Assembly (NCBI RefSeq): GCF_001039355.2 | Contig: NW_019773847.1 | Coordinates: 590,970 to 652,969 of the forward strand | From: Lingula anatina | Taxonomy: Eukaryota > Brachiopoda > Lingulata > Lingulida > Lingulidae | Length of the DNA stretch: 62,000 bases | Direction of reading: 5' to 3' | Part shown: positions 41,501 through 54,700 of the stretch, one piece after another | How the letters are laid out: each line of letters starts with the position of its first letter | Position numbering within the stretch: position 1 is the stretch's first letter | The notes under the pieces: generated by a model | Told to the model about the DNA's origin: nothing | The model's input: only the letters and a program-made list of their open reading frames with translations | The model's database searches: none | Position numbers and translations under genes: made by a program

Positions 41501-42630
41501 TGCCATCTTCATTCACAAATGTTATCAATGTGAAAATATTTCCCCAGCACTTCAACAAGCCTTAGTCAACTTTTCGATAGGCAGTTCAAACAAATGAACG
41601 GTTAATATGTGTGCTGGCAAGATTCCTGCACAAATTTGTTCATGCGGAGGGATCAGCCCCTATCAACAGCGATAACATGCAGTTGTCCTATTTGCACTGA
41701 TAACAGAAATAAATTCACACCACAAGCCTACTAGAGCAAAGTTTATCAGGCTTCCTGTTTCGAAGTGCTACTATCATAAACTGAATGACGTACAATGTCC
41801 ACCCTAAATTCCAGCTACCATGACAAAACTGTACGAAATCGGGAGTAAAACGGAAAAGGCAGTATTATCTTATCATACTGTGAGTAATGGCAAACAAATA
41901 AATGAAACTTCTGTGCAATTTACATTTCCCCTTGTACGATGACATTTAATTTGATTCCTATTATTTTTGTGACAAATTATTGTGGTTAATAGGCTTAAAC
42001 TTTTTGTTTGTCATCTTGGCAGCTATGGGCTTAACATCCCTTTTTATAATTTATAGGCTGTATTCAACATCTGCTAAACATAGATCTGAGATACTCATTA
42101 CACAGTCAGCTTTTCATAATCCCAATTTCACTGATTTCTTTGCATTCTGATTTATTAATAGAAGCCTGCAACTATCCGCAAATATTGGGGAAGAAAACCT
42201 GTTACAACAAAAGCGGGCAAAACCTGTGAATTTATGGTGGCATGAAGACACCACTGCCACCTGGTGGTATAAAAAACTGCCTCTTGTTAACAGACTGTTT
42301 CACTGTGTACATGTCACCATGAGTCAACATTGACAGAGAAAAGCCTCCTTAATGTGCCAAATAGTAGTCCTACAAAATGAGTCAATTTGCACACCACACA
42401 ACAAATACATGATAAATGTTCTATCAAAGCCAGATATTAATTATTAAACACAATGTCACAATGTCATAAAGGGGCTCCAAAAAAGAACAGGTGCCTGCCA
42501 GAAAACAAAAGTCCAGCCACCCCTAGGGTATTTTTAATCTCAGCAATAAGAATTTTCAATATAAGTTCTAAACCATGTTATTTTCATGTATCTTTATTGG
42601 TTTTTGAACAATGAGGATGCTAATAGAAGG

Positions 42631-42716
<86 letters not shown>

Positions 42717-45700
42717 CTGACTACTGGTTATTGTCAGCCCAATACATTTTATTGACATTGCATCAAATAAATCTTTATGGCTGTGCATGAAAAAAAAAAT
42801 AAAATAAAAAACCTCAGTCAAGTTATGGTTAAAAAGTTTTTCACATTCAAACCAAAGAAATCACAAATCTAAAATGAGAGGCCAATTCATTGTCTTATAG
42901 TGGAGAAACTCTATACATCACCCCTGAGCCAAGTGACCCTTCCCTTCTGCAAATTTGACACCAGGTTTGGCTCTGAAGTTTTCCCCTTCCACGTTCTTTA
43001 CCCATAAGAATTTTAATTGGTGGCAAAACTATTTACCTACCCTGAGAACAACGAGATTCTTCTGGGGTACATTGTAGGGCCATGTTGTTTGTTAGGAACA
43101 AATATAATTTGAGATTACATGCTATTCCCTAATGTTAACTAAATGACAAGGTGGAGGCTTCCAACAGGAAATGGGATGTCTGGTGGCCATTGAATTTCCT
43201 TTTTTTTCCACGGTTCATTTTCTAAAGGCAGTCACCATATTGAAATCTAAAGACAGAAACACATTCTTTTCCGAAATTGGTGAGATACATTTCATCAGCT
43301 TGAGGTGAGCTGCACTGAGGAGGATGGCAACCACCAAAAAGAAGACCAGGCTAGATGATAAGGTAAGATTATACTTAATTCTAAAATATAGAATTTGATG
43401 CTGGTTAGTAATAGTCCTATCTGCTACTTAGACACAACATTATCTCTATCAGTTATGGTCCTTAGAATATAGAATATAAAGAGGCAAGAAGCAAGGGTAT
43501 CAAAAATATTCATATATCTGTAATAAATCAATTTGTAGTTTTTGCTTTTTAGAAAAAAATACCATTAAAATTTACCAACAAAATAATATATGGTACATAA
43601 AAATATTATGACAACCATCATATAGAAAATAAAAATTAGTGATCTCACATGAAATTTATATATAAGCAAGGTTTTAAAAGGCAAAACAAAATTTTCTGTT
43701 GTTGAAACTATATCACAAAATGAATAAGAAAAAAAACGTGTAGAAGATACAAAAAAAAAGGTCTATTCATACACATTTATTTTAAAAAGAACAAATAGTC
43801 TGAAATTGAAATAAGTTTCAAATATACATACTGTGTTTCTGATTTCCAGTATGCAGAGTTTCAACGTTTTACCTTGCTTGCAAATAAAATCAAATCTAAA
43901 AACATTTTTGGGGCATTGGTTTAGTTTGAGGATTGAATTGTTTTCATGGCATATTTACATTTTACCATTTTTCAGTCAAAAATGCTCATCTGCTGTGTAT
44001 ATACTGTAACCTGGGTTATTCTATCATCGCTAAAATTATAATTTATTATTAATAAATAATTTAAATACATATTTTTTGGAAGTTAATATGCAAGTTGATA
44101 TAAGTCAACAACCAGGATATTTTGTTGAAGATGTGTTATCATTTCATTTGCCTTTTTTCTATGAATACAAAAATAATTCATTAAAAAAATACTATACAGA
44201 TATAAAACAATCGACCTATCTTAAAACTTGATATAGTTGTGCTGGTAGCAACATACAAGTCAGACAAGGTCCAAATGGGAATGGAACTGCATCAAAAATT
44301 TGTCATAAGACAAACTGATCAATATAGAATTAGAAAGTTTGATTGCATATAGAAGTGTGTTTGAGCAGAGAGAGATCACAATGACACCCTACTGTATTTG
44401 GTCTTTTAATTACTGGCTATGTATGCTGGTTATCTAGTGTCTTGTTTTTGGCTCCTTTTCATTTAAACTAAAAACTTGTCTGAACTGGACTTGACCTAGA
44501 AGGCGTGAACCAGTGACTTGTTAAGCATGTAAATGGAAGGTAAATATCAGAGGCCAAGCCATCATTTCTCCACACTTCATAAAAACAAAACCCACACAGA
44601 AGATCAGAAAACCTCCAGTCCAATCGTGTTCACTTGATTACACCTTCCACAGCCAACAAAGCTCTAGAGCTCTTGATTAAACCTTAGATTAAGGAGATGT
44701 AGGCGTGGAAACAAAGGATTTCATTATCTATTCATTTCAAGCAGAAGCCTAATATTTACAGAATGCTTTCTGATATTGAAAAACATTTCAAGAATGCTGC
44801 ATCTCAAACAGTTTTCTATTTCTATCTATTTCAATGTCACTGTATACTGTTATTTTTTCATAATTGATATGTAATTGCCGACCACAATGCCCTTGTGACG
44901 TTTCTAAATGCTGCCAGAGCTATCTACAGCCATTGCCAGGGACAACTGCAGAAACCTTCGGCATCAAGCAGGTGTGATACATGATCAAAGACATAAATGT
45001 TATCCCATAAGAAATTGGACATCTTTGCGGAAACTTTGAAACCAGAGCCATTTTGCCTTTCTTTACTGTGGTATTGCAATGGAATTCAACTGAGACCCAA
45101 TCAATCAGACTTGTGTGTACATAAATTCAGTAATAAAACCCCCTTTTTTCTACAGTACCACTGGAATGTGCCTGCCCTTTCTTCCTTTGGAAACAAGTAG
45201 CCTTCTTAATTCAAAAACTTGAATTCTAGTTGAAAGATAGTTATAAAAAAATCAGCTCAAAATTTCACTTTGCCCTTACACTTTTGGGTGTCCTTACCAT
45301 GGCCTGAGCAAATGATTAATAGTTTTTAAGCAGAAAAAATTTGTAAAATTAAAAAGCATAAATTACAGAGAGACTGTAGTAGGGCAATAAACCTGTCTCT
45401 TTCTGTATGCTCAACTGCCTGTATTAGGTCATAACTCACACAAAACATGTCCTGTGAAAACGTTCACTTGAATAAAAAATGGATCATTGTCTCCAATGTC
45501 TCCAATGAAATCATTATCACAAGGAACTCCTGCTCCATATCTGTTATACAGGTAGACATCATATCTTACCACAGCTTTTCAAACATGCTTCCTGAAAACT
45601 TAAAATAGGTTGTAAAAATGGAAATCATTTCTAAGCATTTTTAAACATCTTATCTTTAATTTGTTGCTTACATATGAATATACTGAATGTGATGTCGACA

Positions 45701-48700
45701 TCATGAAATGTGCTATAAAGAGGGGTGTGAATGGGTAAAGACAAAATGGTCATTAAAATCAGAGAATCTTACATGAAATCATGTGCATTGAAGTGACTGA
45801 GTGGGACTAAAATCGCCTAAAATTAGAAAATTCCCTGTTGAACAGCATGTAGGGAAAAGTCAAATCCTCAGAAACCAGGGTACCATCTAATATACTACAT
45901 GCCCTTGTATGCTCTGCAATATAATGCTTATGGATGGCCTTTATGTAAGGAGCAAACTGCATTGCAACTTTGAAGCATGAATAGGGAATTGCCCAAAACT
46001 GTATTATGCTAGAAGTTCATAAGATGAAGACTCATGCCTAAACATCTAATAATCTTTAATAATGTCATTATTCCTTATGGAAACAAACTGTAATGCAAAA
46101 GTCAAGTTGCTAGCATACTCACCCTAGTGATACTATCTTGCTGACAAATTGTGAATATATCATACTTAAGACATTATATTTCAACCCTTTGGGGTAAATA
46201 AGATTCAGATTGTGCTAAAATAACAATTTTTATCACATCAAATATGTTCTTGCAGACTAAAGATAATAACACTGATAAACAGGTGTTTGGACATCGTGTC
46301 AGCAGCAATGATATTATCCACATTTTGACAGTTTTGACTTATGGATGGGTATCATTGAAAAGTTACGAGTTAAAATGTCAAATTTCTTTTCTGGATTGCA
46401 CCGTAAAGGTCTGCAGCCAACTTTTTCAAAGGCAGGTGGAACTTTTTCCCATATTGTAATAGAATCTACATCTATTCAGAGTGATCCTTTTCCAGAGCAA
46501 AAGGATGGTTCCTTCAGAGTTTTTAAAGATGTATTGGCCTATTCCAGGATATAAAACAACAATCTTAATCTAAAGGAATTAACGGCATGAAATTTTGCTA
46601 TCTTGAAATTATTTTTTTCTCTTCAGTGTTGTTGCTACTTTAAACTGCACTTTCACATGTTGTGCTAAACCAATTTTACCCTAACTAAAAAGGCACTTAG
46701 TTTAACACCAAGAGAGCAAGGTAGTGAACTAATTCTGTGGGGAACCATCTGCCTCTTCTGCAAAAACCTTCCTCCAGTTACCAATTGTTCTCTTTAGAAA
46801 TATATTTTAGTCTTGCCCTACATGGAAGCTCTTGTCTAATAGAAATATTTTCACAAACATCAACTCCAACAAATGGAATATTTTCAAAAAGATGCCCCGT
46901 GTCAAGTTAAAATCGTGTTGGAATGCTATCATCAGCAAAAACCTATTGCATGCTAAAGTTGGTCACAACAAATCTTTATTATTGCTCTTGTCTAACCTTA
47001 CTTTGGATCCTCTGCAGTGAAAAAATTGCTTAGTCCTTGGATTAAAGATCCATTTTAAAAATGATTTGTAAGGAGTTTTTCAGCGTAATCTAAAAAATAA
47101 ATTCACGACAATGAAAGGTTCGTTTCCAGTTTTGTGATCAATGACAGAAAAAAAATCCAGGTGTTACCCCTTCACTTTGCATTTTGACTTAACAAACACA
47201 AGGGTTGTTCATATGAATTTAGGGTGAAGAACAACATATGTATGGATCAGTGCTTTCATACAATATTGCCAGCATAGTGCGACACAACACGCTCCTGTGG
47301 GTGCAAAGCTGCTGAAGTCAATGGATCCATATGCTAAAGTGCAGGGTATAGAATCATGAACTTGTGACAGCCAGATCTGGGCTCACACAAGTACAAAAGT
47401 TCACCTCCTGTAGCTAGAAAGTCAATCTGCCCCAAAAAAAAAAAAAAAAAATCACATTCATCAAATTGTCATTTATTTAGTGACTGAAGGAAATGAGGTA
47501 TTTGGCCAAAACATGAATACATGCAAGAGTGAACTTGTATGATTACTCCAACCTGACACTGCTTCCAGATTCAAGATTTTAGTAAGAAATCCTAACAATA
47601 TGATGCTTAAATTTTTCACTTGAAAGCAAGAGATCACTAAGGCTAACAATGACCACACATTGCATCTAGATCAACTTCACTTTGGCATAAAGCTTACAAT
47701 CTGAATATCTTATTTTGTGTAAGAGGCACTATTTAGAAAGTTCATTTGGAAAGCTGGAATGGAGGCATGTTCATAAATCTTATCAAAGCAATGCAGAGTA
47801 AGTGTGTAGATTTTATCTGTTGGCAACTGATTTAGTAAAAACTCTGAATAATTGGTCAATATGGACACAACCAAACTATTCATAGATTTCTTTCATTATC
47901 TTGAATAGCAATGTCTAAATAACAATAGTAATTTGTCATATTTAGACACATGGGAGACTCTTTACAAATTGTAAGGGGATATTGCTTTATTAGAATGTAT
48001 GTTTTGGAACTGCAAAGGACTCATCCCTCAAAAATGAAAGAGATAAATAAACTTTGAAAAGAATTCTGAATATTATATTTGTTTGTAAATGCATATTTTA
48101 TGAGTGGAAATTGATTCTAAATTCATGTTCACATCATTTAAGAAGAATAGAAGACCAGAAGCAATAAAATGTGTTAGGAGGCATTTTTCATTCAAGTTTA
48201 ACAGTTGTATTGAAGAATATTAATGAAGACCAGAAGACAGAATACTTAAAAGATGTAAATATATTCTAACTACCATAAACATGATGCAAATTAGGCCAGA
48301 ACTGTTGGTTGGTCTTCAACTTGTATGGTTTATCAGTTGGGAAACTGCCTGATATGATCCCAATGGTAAATTACCTGTGGGCAAACATTACAAAAATTTG
48401 AGGGTGCATAAAACATATAATGGCCAGACAGTACCTTGCAATTTGAATCCAATTATGTTGAGATGTGAATTTGATTTGTCAATGAGGTCAAAATGACAGA
48501 CTTTTTAGTGTACACTTTTTGCTGTACACTGTACACAACTTGCATGCTTTAAAATGTCTCTTTTGCTCAGTGTTAGCACTGATAAATTTTGCAGAAGCGA
48601 TATGATAAGTTATAAACACCAGAAAGAACGATTTATTCCAAGGTACCAACAGGGAGTTCCCTGATACCATGTCACAGGGGAGGATGTTAAGAATGTTAAA

Positions 48701-51700
48701 TGTTACTTGGAAAGATATATAATGAAAATAAAGTAAATTGGTGACCTGTCTGTTCATTGTAAAGCTACTGCTTCTTCAATGAAGAAAGGTAGCCTGGAAA
48801 AGTCTTACCTTAATTGCCTGTTCTTTTTCATGTTGGGGGGAGTATTTGCTGCCATTTCTTTGGAGTTTAATCAGTTCTTGTTCAAGTTTCTTGCACTGAA
48901 AAAGTCATATATTTCTTTAGAAATATAAAATGCTACAATACATAGATTGAACACATTAAGATGGTATACTTCAAAAATAATTACTACTGCAATATACACC
49001 ATTCTACATGGAGTGAAAAGCATTTTAGAAACTGGACACATTTCATATATGAACTTCCAAGATTATTACAACAACAATGAAAAGATACTACTATAACAGC
49101 AAATAATATGATTCTTTAAATATTAAAGTATTTTTCGTTTATTTTTATCATAATTAAACAAATTATTAAGTTGCAGTGTAAAACTTGTTAAGGTAATATA
49201 ATGAACAAAATGTCTGTCCTACAAAAAATTTTTTGCTATTTTGCTTGAATCTTGGAAAACAATGGACAATATAATCAATTCTTACTATCGGAGTATAAAA
49301 ATATGGTTTATCTACAAAATTTAACTAACTAAAGTGCATAAAGTGACTGGGAGAGAAACTTTCAAAATCTAAAATGGCTGCCACCTCCATCAAGCATTGG
49401 GTAATGGCAGACGCCAAGCTGGCGTCATTATTGAGGCCCTTAGGCATGTAAAAATAACAGCAACTGTTGTTACCTGCCAGTCACTAGAAAAAAGCCACAA
49501 AGAAAACCCATCATGTCAAAGGGAAATAGAAAAATGAGCCGGGTTTTTTCATACAATACAGTCCCCAATGTAGGTCAGGCCATTCTGGAGCACACACCAA
49601 TATGCCTCTCTAGGAGGTAATTTCCAGTATTGCAATTTAACTACTCAATTTTGAAATGAAATTCTACTTACCACAGTAATTTGTGGAACAGGTCAGAAAA
49701 ATTCCAGGATTCTGACAATCGATATTCTGACGGTTGGCAACAACATGTGCCTTGCATATCTAACTTGCTGAATCGATTTCTAGGCGACCTAATGTTCTTC
49801 GTGATTTAGATATAGAGCATTTATAGCTCCGGAAATGTAGTGTAAAATCTGATACAATATAAGTACATTTATTTTTTAGGGTTTTTTGTTTATTCCTAGC
49901 AAACATCCCCATATTATCTATCCTTTGATGAAGTTTGCGAGCAAACATCACTTTCTTGTATCCGCTTTATTTGTAGCCGTCGCTTTGCTGACTAATGCTA
50001 TTGATACGTTTTGAAAACACTGAATTCCTCTTGCGCACAAAGGCGCAGTGTCTTTTCTTCTCAGCTAAATATTACAAAATTTGGAGGATCAAAAAGGTTA
50101 TATTGACTTAGCTATGCAAATATGGACAAGATATAGCAAGTAGCGAGCTGTGAAATTGCCATGAAAAACCAAAGCGAGCAATTCTGGACAAAACTATTAC
50201 TGGTGGGACATGATGGTATGGGGCCAGTAAATAAATCAATGTGGATGCAAATAAACTGGTCTCAAAAGAACAACAATATTCTCATGCAAGGAAAATTAAA
50301 GGTTAGAGACCTCCAGCAGTTTTAATTGGGATCAGCTGCTATGGAATACATATTTATTTGATCACGGTCCATTTTACAAGAAACTTCACAAACTGAACAG
50401 CCCTTCATCTGACTTGTCAATGTCAGACTGGCCTTTGATGTTTGTGAAATTTCAATTATAGACTTGAATTAGGTTTTTATGCTGTTCGGTGAATAAGGAT
50501 CACTGCCTAGTTATGACAAAGTAGATTGTCAGTTCTCACCTAACGCGGGCTTGTATAGAAATGTAGGCACCAATGCTCACACTCGAATACCAAAGCAAAT
50601 ACGACGTGAATGATGATTACAAGTTTGGAAAAAAATTAGGACCACGTCTGGAGCCAGACAATCAAAATGTTTTGTAGCAGGAGAATCTTATGTCAAAAGT
50701 CAGCTAATTTCTGATCAGGAAAGTTTACTCTTTGACAGTTAACGCAATTGCCAGCAAACACTGTTGACATGTGCCAATCACATCACGTCAGAAGGGACGC
50801 AAGAGGAGGGTGTTGGCACTATGCAATAAAATTCTGATTTCCATTCCTGCAACATGCACCTGGCTAATTTTATTCATATGTACAATGAAGAAGAATATTT
50901 GAAAAAGAAGCAAAACCTATGTTTATAAGTTTATTAATTTATTTTTTAATTAGTGTAACTGATGAGTAACTTTTTAGTAAAAAAAAATTGCATATTTATC
51001 CTAATATTTCCAGTGTCAGCTTTGGGAATTTATTTCATTTTCAGTACCTTTTATCAAATATACGTAAGCAGGTTGCATGCTATGCTTAAAGATTTATACT
51101 GTTTGCAATTTGATTGCCAATTAGACAATGGGGATTTTGCTCTTAAAATCAGATCAATTTATATTCATAATTTTACTATGTATTCATTTGATCAATTGAT
51201 GCGGCCCTAACCCACCAAATAATGTTCTTGTTTCATGTGTTAACAATGATATAGTTTAAAAACCACAATTTTATAATTTAGTACTACATTAATTTAACAA
51301 CTTTAAAGGGTCATATTAAAATGTTTTTATTATGTTTTGTTTTGAAATCCCACTGAAACGTATTAAGGGCAGAAAAGAACCAAGATAACCCCTACCAAAA
51401 AAATTAAATATACCTGAAAGATAAAAGGTTTTTATAAATAAGAAACTGAAACAACCTGTAAAAATGTGTAAAAGACCTGCCACTTCAACTTATTACTCCC
51501 TCTGAAGCACAACAAACCTTTGCCAATAAAGCATCTCTCTCTTCCAGGATTGCCTTCATTTCTTCCATTGTGATTTCTTTTCTTCTTGCTTTTGTCCCAC
51601 TGATTTTGTCTTTAATCAGATGTCCATGTTTTCCAATTTGTATTGGAGATTCAGCCTGGTTAAGTTTGGACAGCAAACTAGGAACATCCTGAAGATATCA

Positions 51701-54700
51701 AAGAATCTATGCATTTAATTTTATTGTTGCAATTTTTGACATGTTTATATTTACAGAAAAATTGCCTGAATATTGGGATTTATATTTTACAAAAACATAT
51801 TTCAAACAACTCATTTAAATTATACAAAACTACTTAAAAGAGAAAAATAATCTTATATGAATAACTAATCTTTATTCTATGACTTATGACAAAGGTATTT
51901 ATTACTTAAAATTAAAAAAGTATCAAAAAATTTCAAGACACTAAAAAATGACAGAAATTTTGATAAAAAATGTCTATATTATCATTACTGCAGCCATTCT
52001 TCTTAAAACAACTATGATGTTATCATTGCAGGTGCCAGTGATCTTACCACATCCTCTTCATCTGATTGTTCAGTCCCAGAGTCAACACTACAAACAAAGA
52101 AACCAGGTTGAGTAACTCTCTAGTCTGAGGGTCCAGTCATTTTACTGGACCTAACTGTTCTATACTGTTGACCACAATCTGTGATATGATTTCCATAATC
52201 TCTTTACATGCATACCAAACATACCTGACGTAAACTATATCTGGGTAAAAGTGCCAAAAACAAATATTTTCTATTAAATTGAATGACTTGACCATGAGGA
52301 ATTTTTCACATAGCATAGAAATGAATATGTTTGCTATGGATTCTTAAGATATAATATAGTTTCTATTGAAATCAATTACGTTACCACTTGAATTGATCAA
52401 ATGACAGAAAATAAAATGATTTTGATATCAATGCTGTGTAACTTACAGCATCAGTTTCCAAACTGCAAAATTTCATGAATCTTACAGTTTGTGTCTAATA
52501 AGCAAAAATAATTCAAATCAAAGAAACATGCACATGTTAGATACTATAATGTATTATGTTTTTTGTGAACTTTACTTCATTCAGTTAACTGTATTAACAC
52601 ACATATTCAGAATTGCAACACTTACAGTAACTTTAAGCTCAATGTGAATAAATCCAGGCCTTTTTATTACTTGTCTATACCATTTGACCAAGGACCACGA
52701 TAATTTCAGGCTTATTATTACCACTGCCACAAAAGGTAGTTAATTTTTTTCATCAGTAGTTGGCTTATCTGTGTGTTGATATGGTAGTGGACAAGATATT
52801 TCTAAAATTTTTCACAATTTTCAATGAAATTTTCTGGATTATAAAGCAATGATCACATTTTCAACTGAACATGGACATAATATCTTAAAAGAATTTTTAT
52901 TGCCTTCTTTCTTGGCAGGGGTTTTCACTCTTGGTGAACATTTAAATTACACATAAAAACCTGAAACTTTTTTTCTAACCTAGCCAAGCTTTGGTTCATT
53001 TGTTTCCATCTTTCTATGGCTTCATCACGCTCCTCATTGGCCAACCTCAGCCTCATCATTACTGATGCATCTCTCTCCTTTTGTGCCCTGTACAACTCTT
53101 CCACTAATGCTGAAATAAAATAGAAATTAAATTGAAAATTTCTGACTGTCCTCCTATTGTTTTCTTGTCTCGAAGAAAATATGTTCATCTTATGGTCAAA
53201 CAAGAATCAGATTGTATACAAAGACATTCAGTAATTCAACAACTAAAAGATTTTGTACATGTCATTAAATGCAGGAAATTTGACAAGGAAAAAAACTAAT
53301 TTATGCATCAATCAACTTTTAAATAATCAAGTACAATAAAATAAAAGGAAACATTACCTTTAAAAATTCAAGAGCATTTCCACATTGATTTGTGCAGTGT
53401 GCAAAATAGTCGAAGTAATTCAATGTTTGACTATTTTCAGAAATATATCATTATCTATTTACTTTCACCATAATTTAGCTAAAATTGCATTAGATTACTT
53501 GTTCTCAGTAATTATTTATTCAAATCAAAATTTATCTGTCACAACAAAGTATTTCAATTCCTCACCTGTTGCTCTTGCCCCCAAATCTGCTTCTGATTCT
53601 GTTGCCTTAGCTTTCATGGCAATTTTGATTGACTCAAGTTCTTTTTCTGTTTCTGACAGTTTGTCAGAAAGCTGCCAAATTAATAGCATTAATTATTTTC
53701 ATCTGATACAACAATCTATCATGTTTTATCTAAATGTTTACAATTAATATCTCTGACATAAAGATAAAATAATTCATTCATATTTATATGCAATATATGC
53801 TTGTGTGCAATAAACCTTAAAACTATATCATTTCGCCATAATAATGTTTTTAAAAATACCTTCTTATTCAAGTCTTTAGCAGCATCTAATTCTGAGAGCA
53901 GGAGAGAAACCTGACGACTCTGATCCAAGTATCTACTCTTATCATCCACAGGCACTGAAATATAACTGCCATCACCAGCAACAGGACTATCTTGACCAAC
54001 AGTGACATCATGTGGCAAACCAATCACGGTGTGGTTTTTGTGGGGTGATCTCTTCTTTGCGTTTCCCTCTGCATGTGGATCGCTGTGCCTTCGGACCCCC
54101 AAGTTACCAGCCACTGGTGGTGAACCCCCACTTACTGGGACACTCAGTGTAGCATCATGGCCAACATCCTGTGGCTGACGTTGTGATTGACCTGATTTCT
54201 GGGTTTGAGCTTCACCCTGTGGATGACCTTGACCCTGATGTTCACTTGCAATTTGACCTTCATGGCGCCCAGGTGTGGATTGAGCAGCAGGGGGAGAAAA
54301 GACACTAGAGTATGGGGGCTGCATGTGAGGGGATGGTGCATAAATCACTGGAGGGGGTGGTGCATATGGAAAAGGTGGATAGTATCCCATGGGTGGAAGA
54401 ACAGGACCACCATAACCTCCCTGTGGCATGGATGAGAAGCCAGGAAAAGTCTGAGACATGTGCATATGACGAGCACTGTGGTGTTCATCTTCAGATGGGG
54501 TCTCAGTTCCACTCCACGATCTTCTGTGGTGCTTCTTGCTATGTCTTGATGAATCTACAAGTAGTGTATGAGCAGACTGAGATACATTCTATTATCATTA
54601 TTAATACTGTAAGAGCATGTATTTATGTATTAGTTCTTTTCTGTGATTATATGATATAAAAATCACACCAGGATAAACATTTTATTATAGAAAATACATA

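Larger units (their letters stand above)
35727..48808. other. MIPOL1 intron 9 (13.1 kb)
   Basis: By far the longest intron; the others are 0.2-2.6 kb. It holds AT-rich filler, microsatellites and several GC-richer islands listed separately (36600-36900, 38460-39330, 41040-41450). No MIPOL1 exon is missing from it, because exons 9 and 10 join in phase. ORFs such as 46345-46554 (+) show no known domain. Confidence 0.6.

Noticed and set aside
42594-42821. Ser-Leu / Thr-His repeat ORF on the minus strand
   Set aside because: Translation of the (GT)n(GA)n microsatellite.
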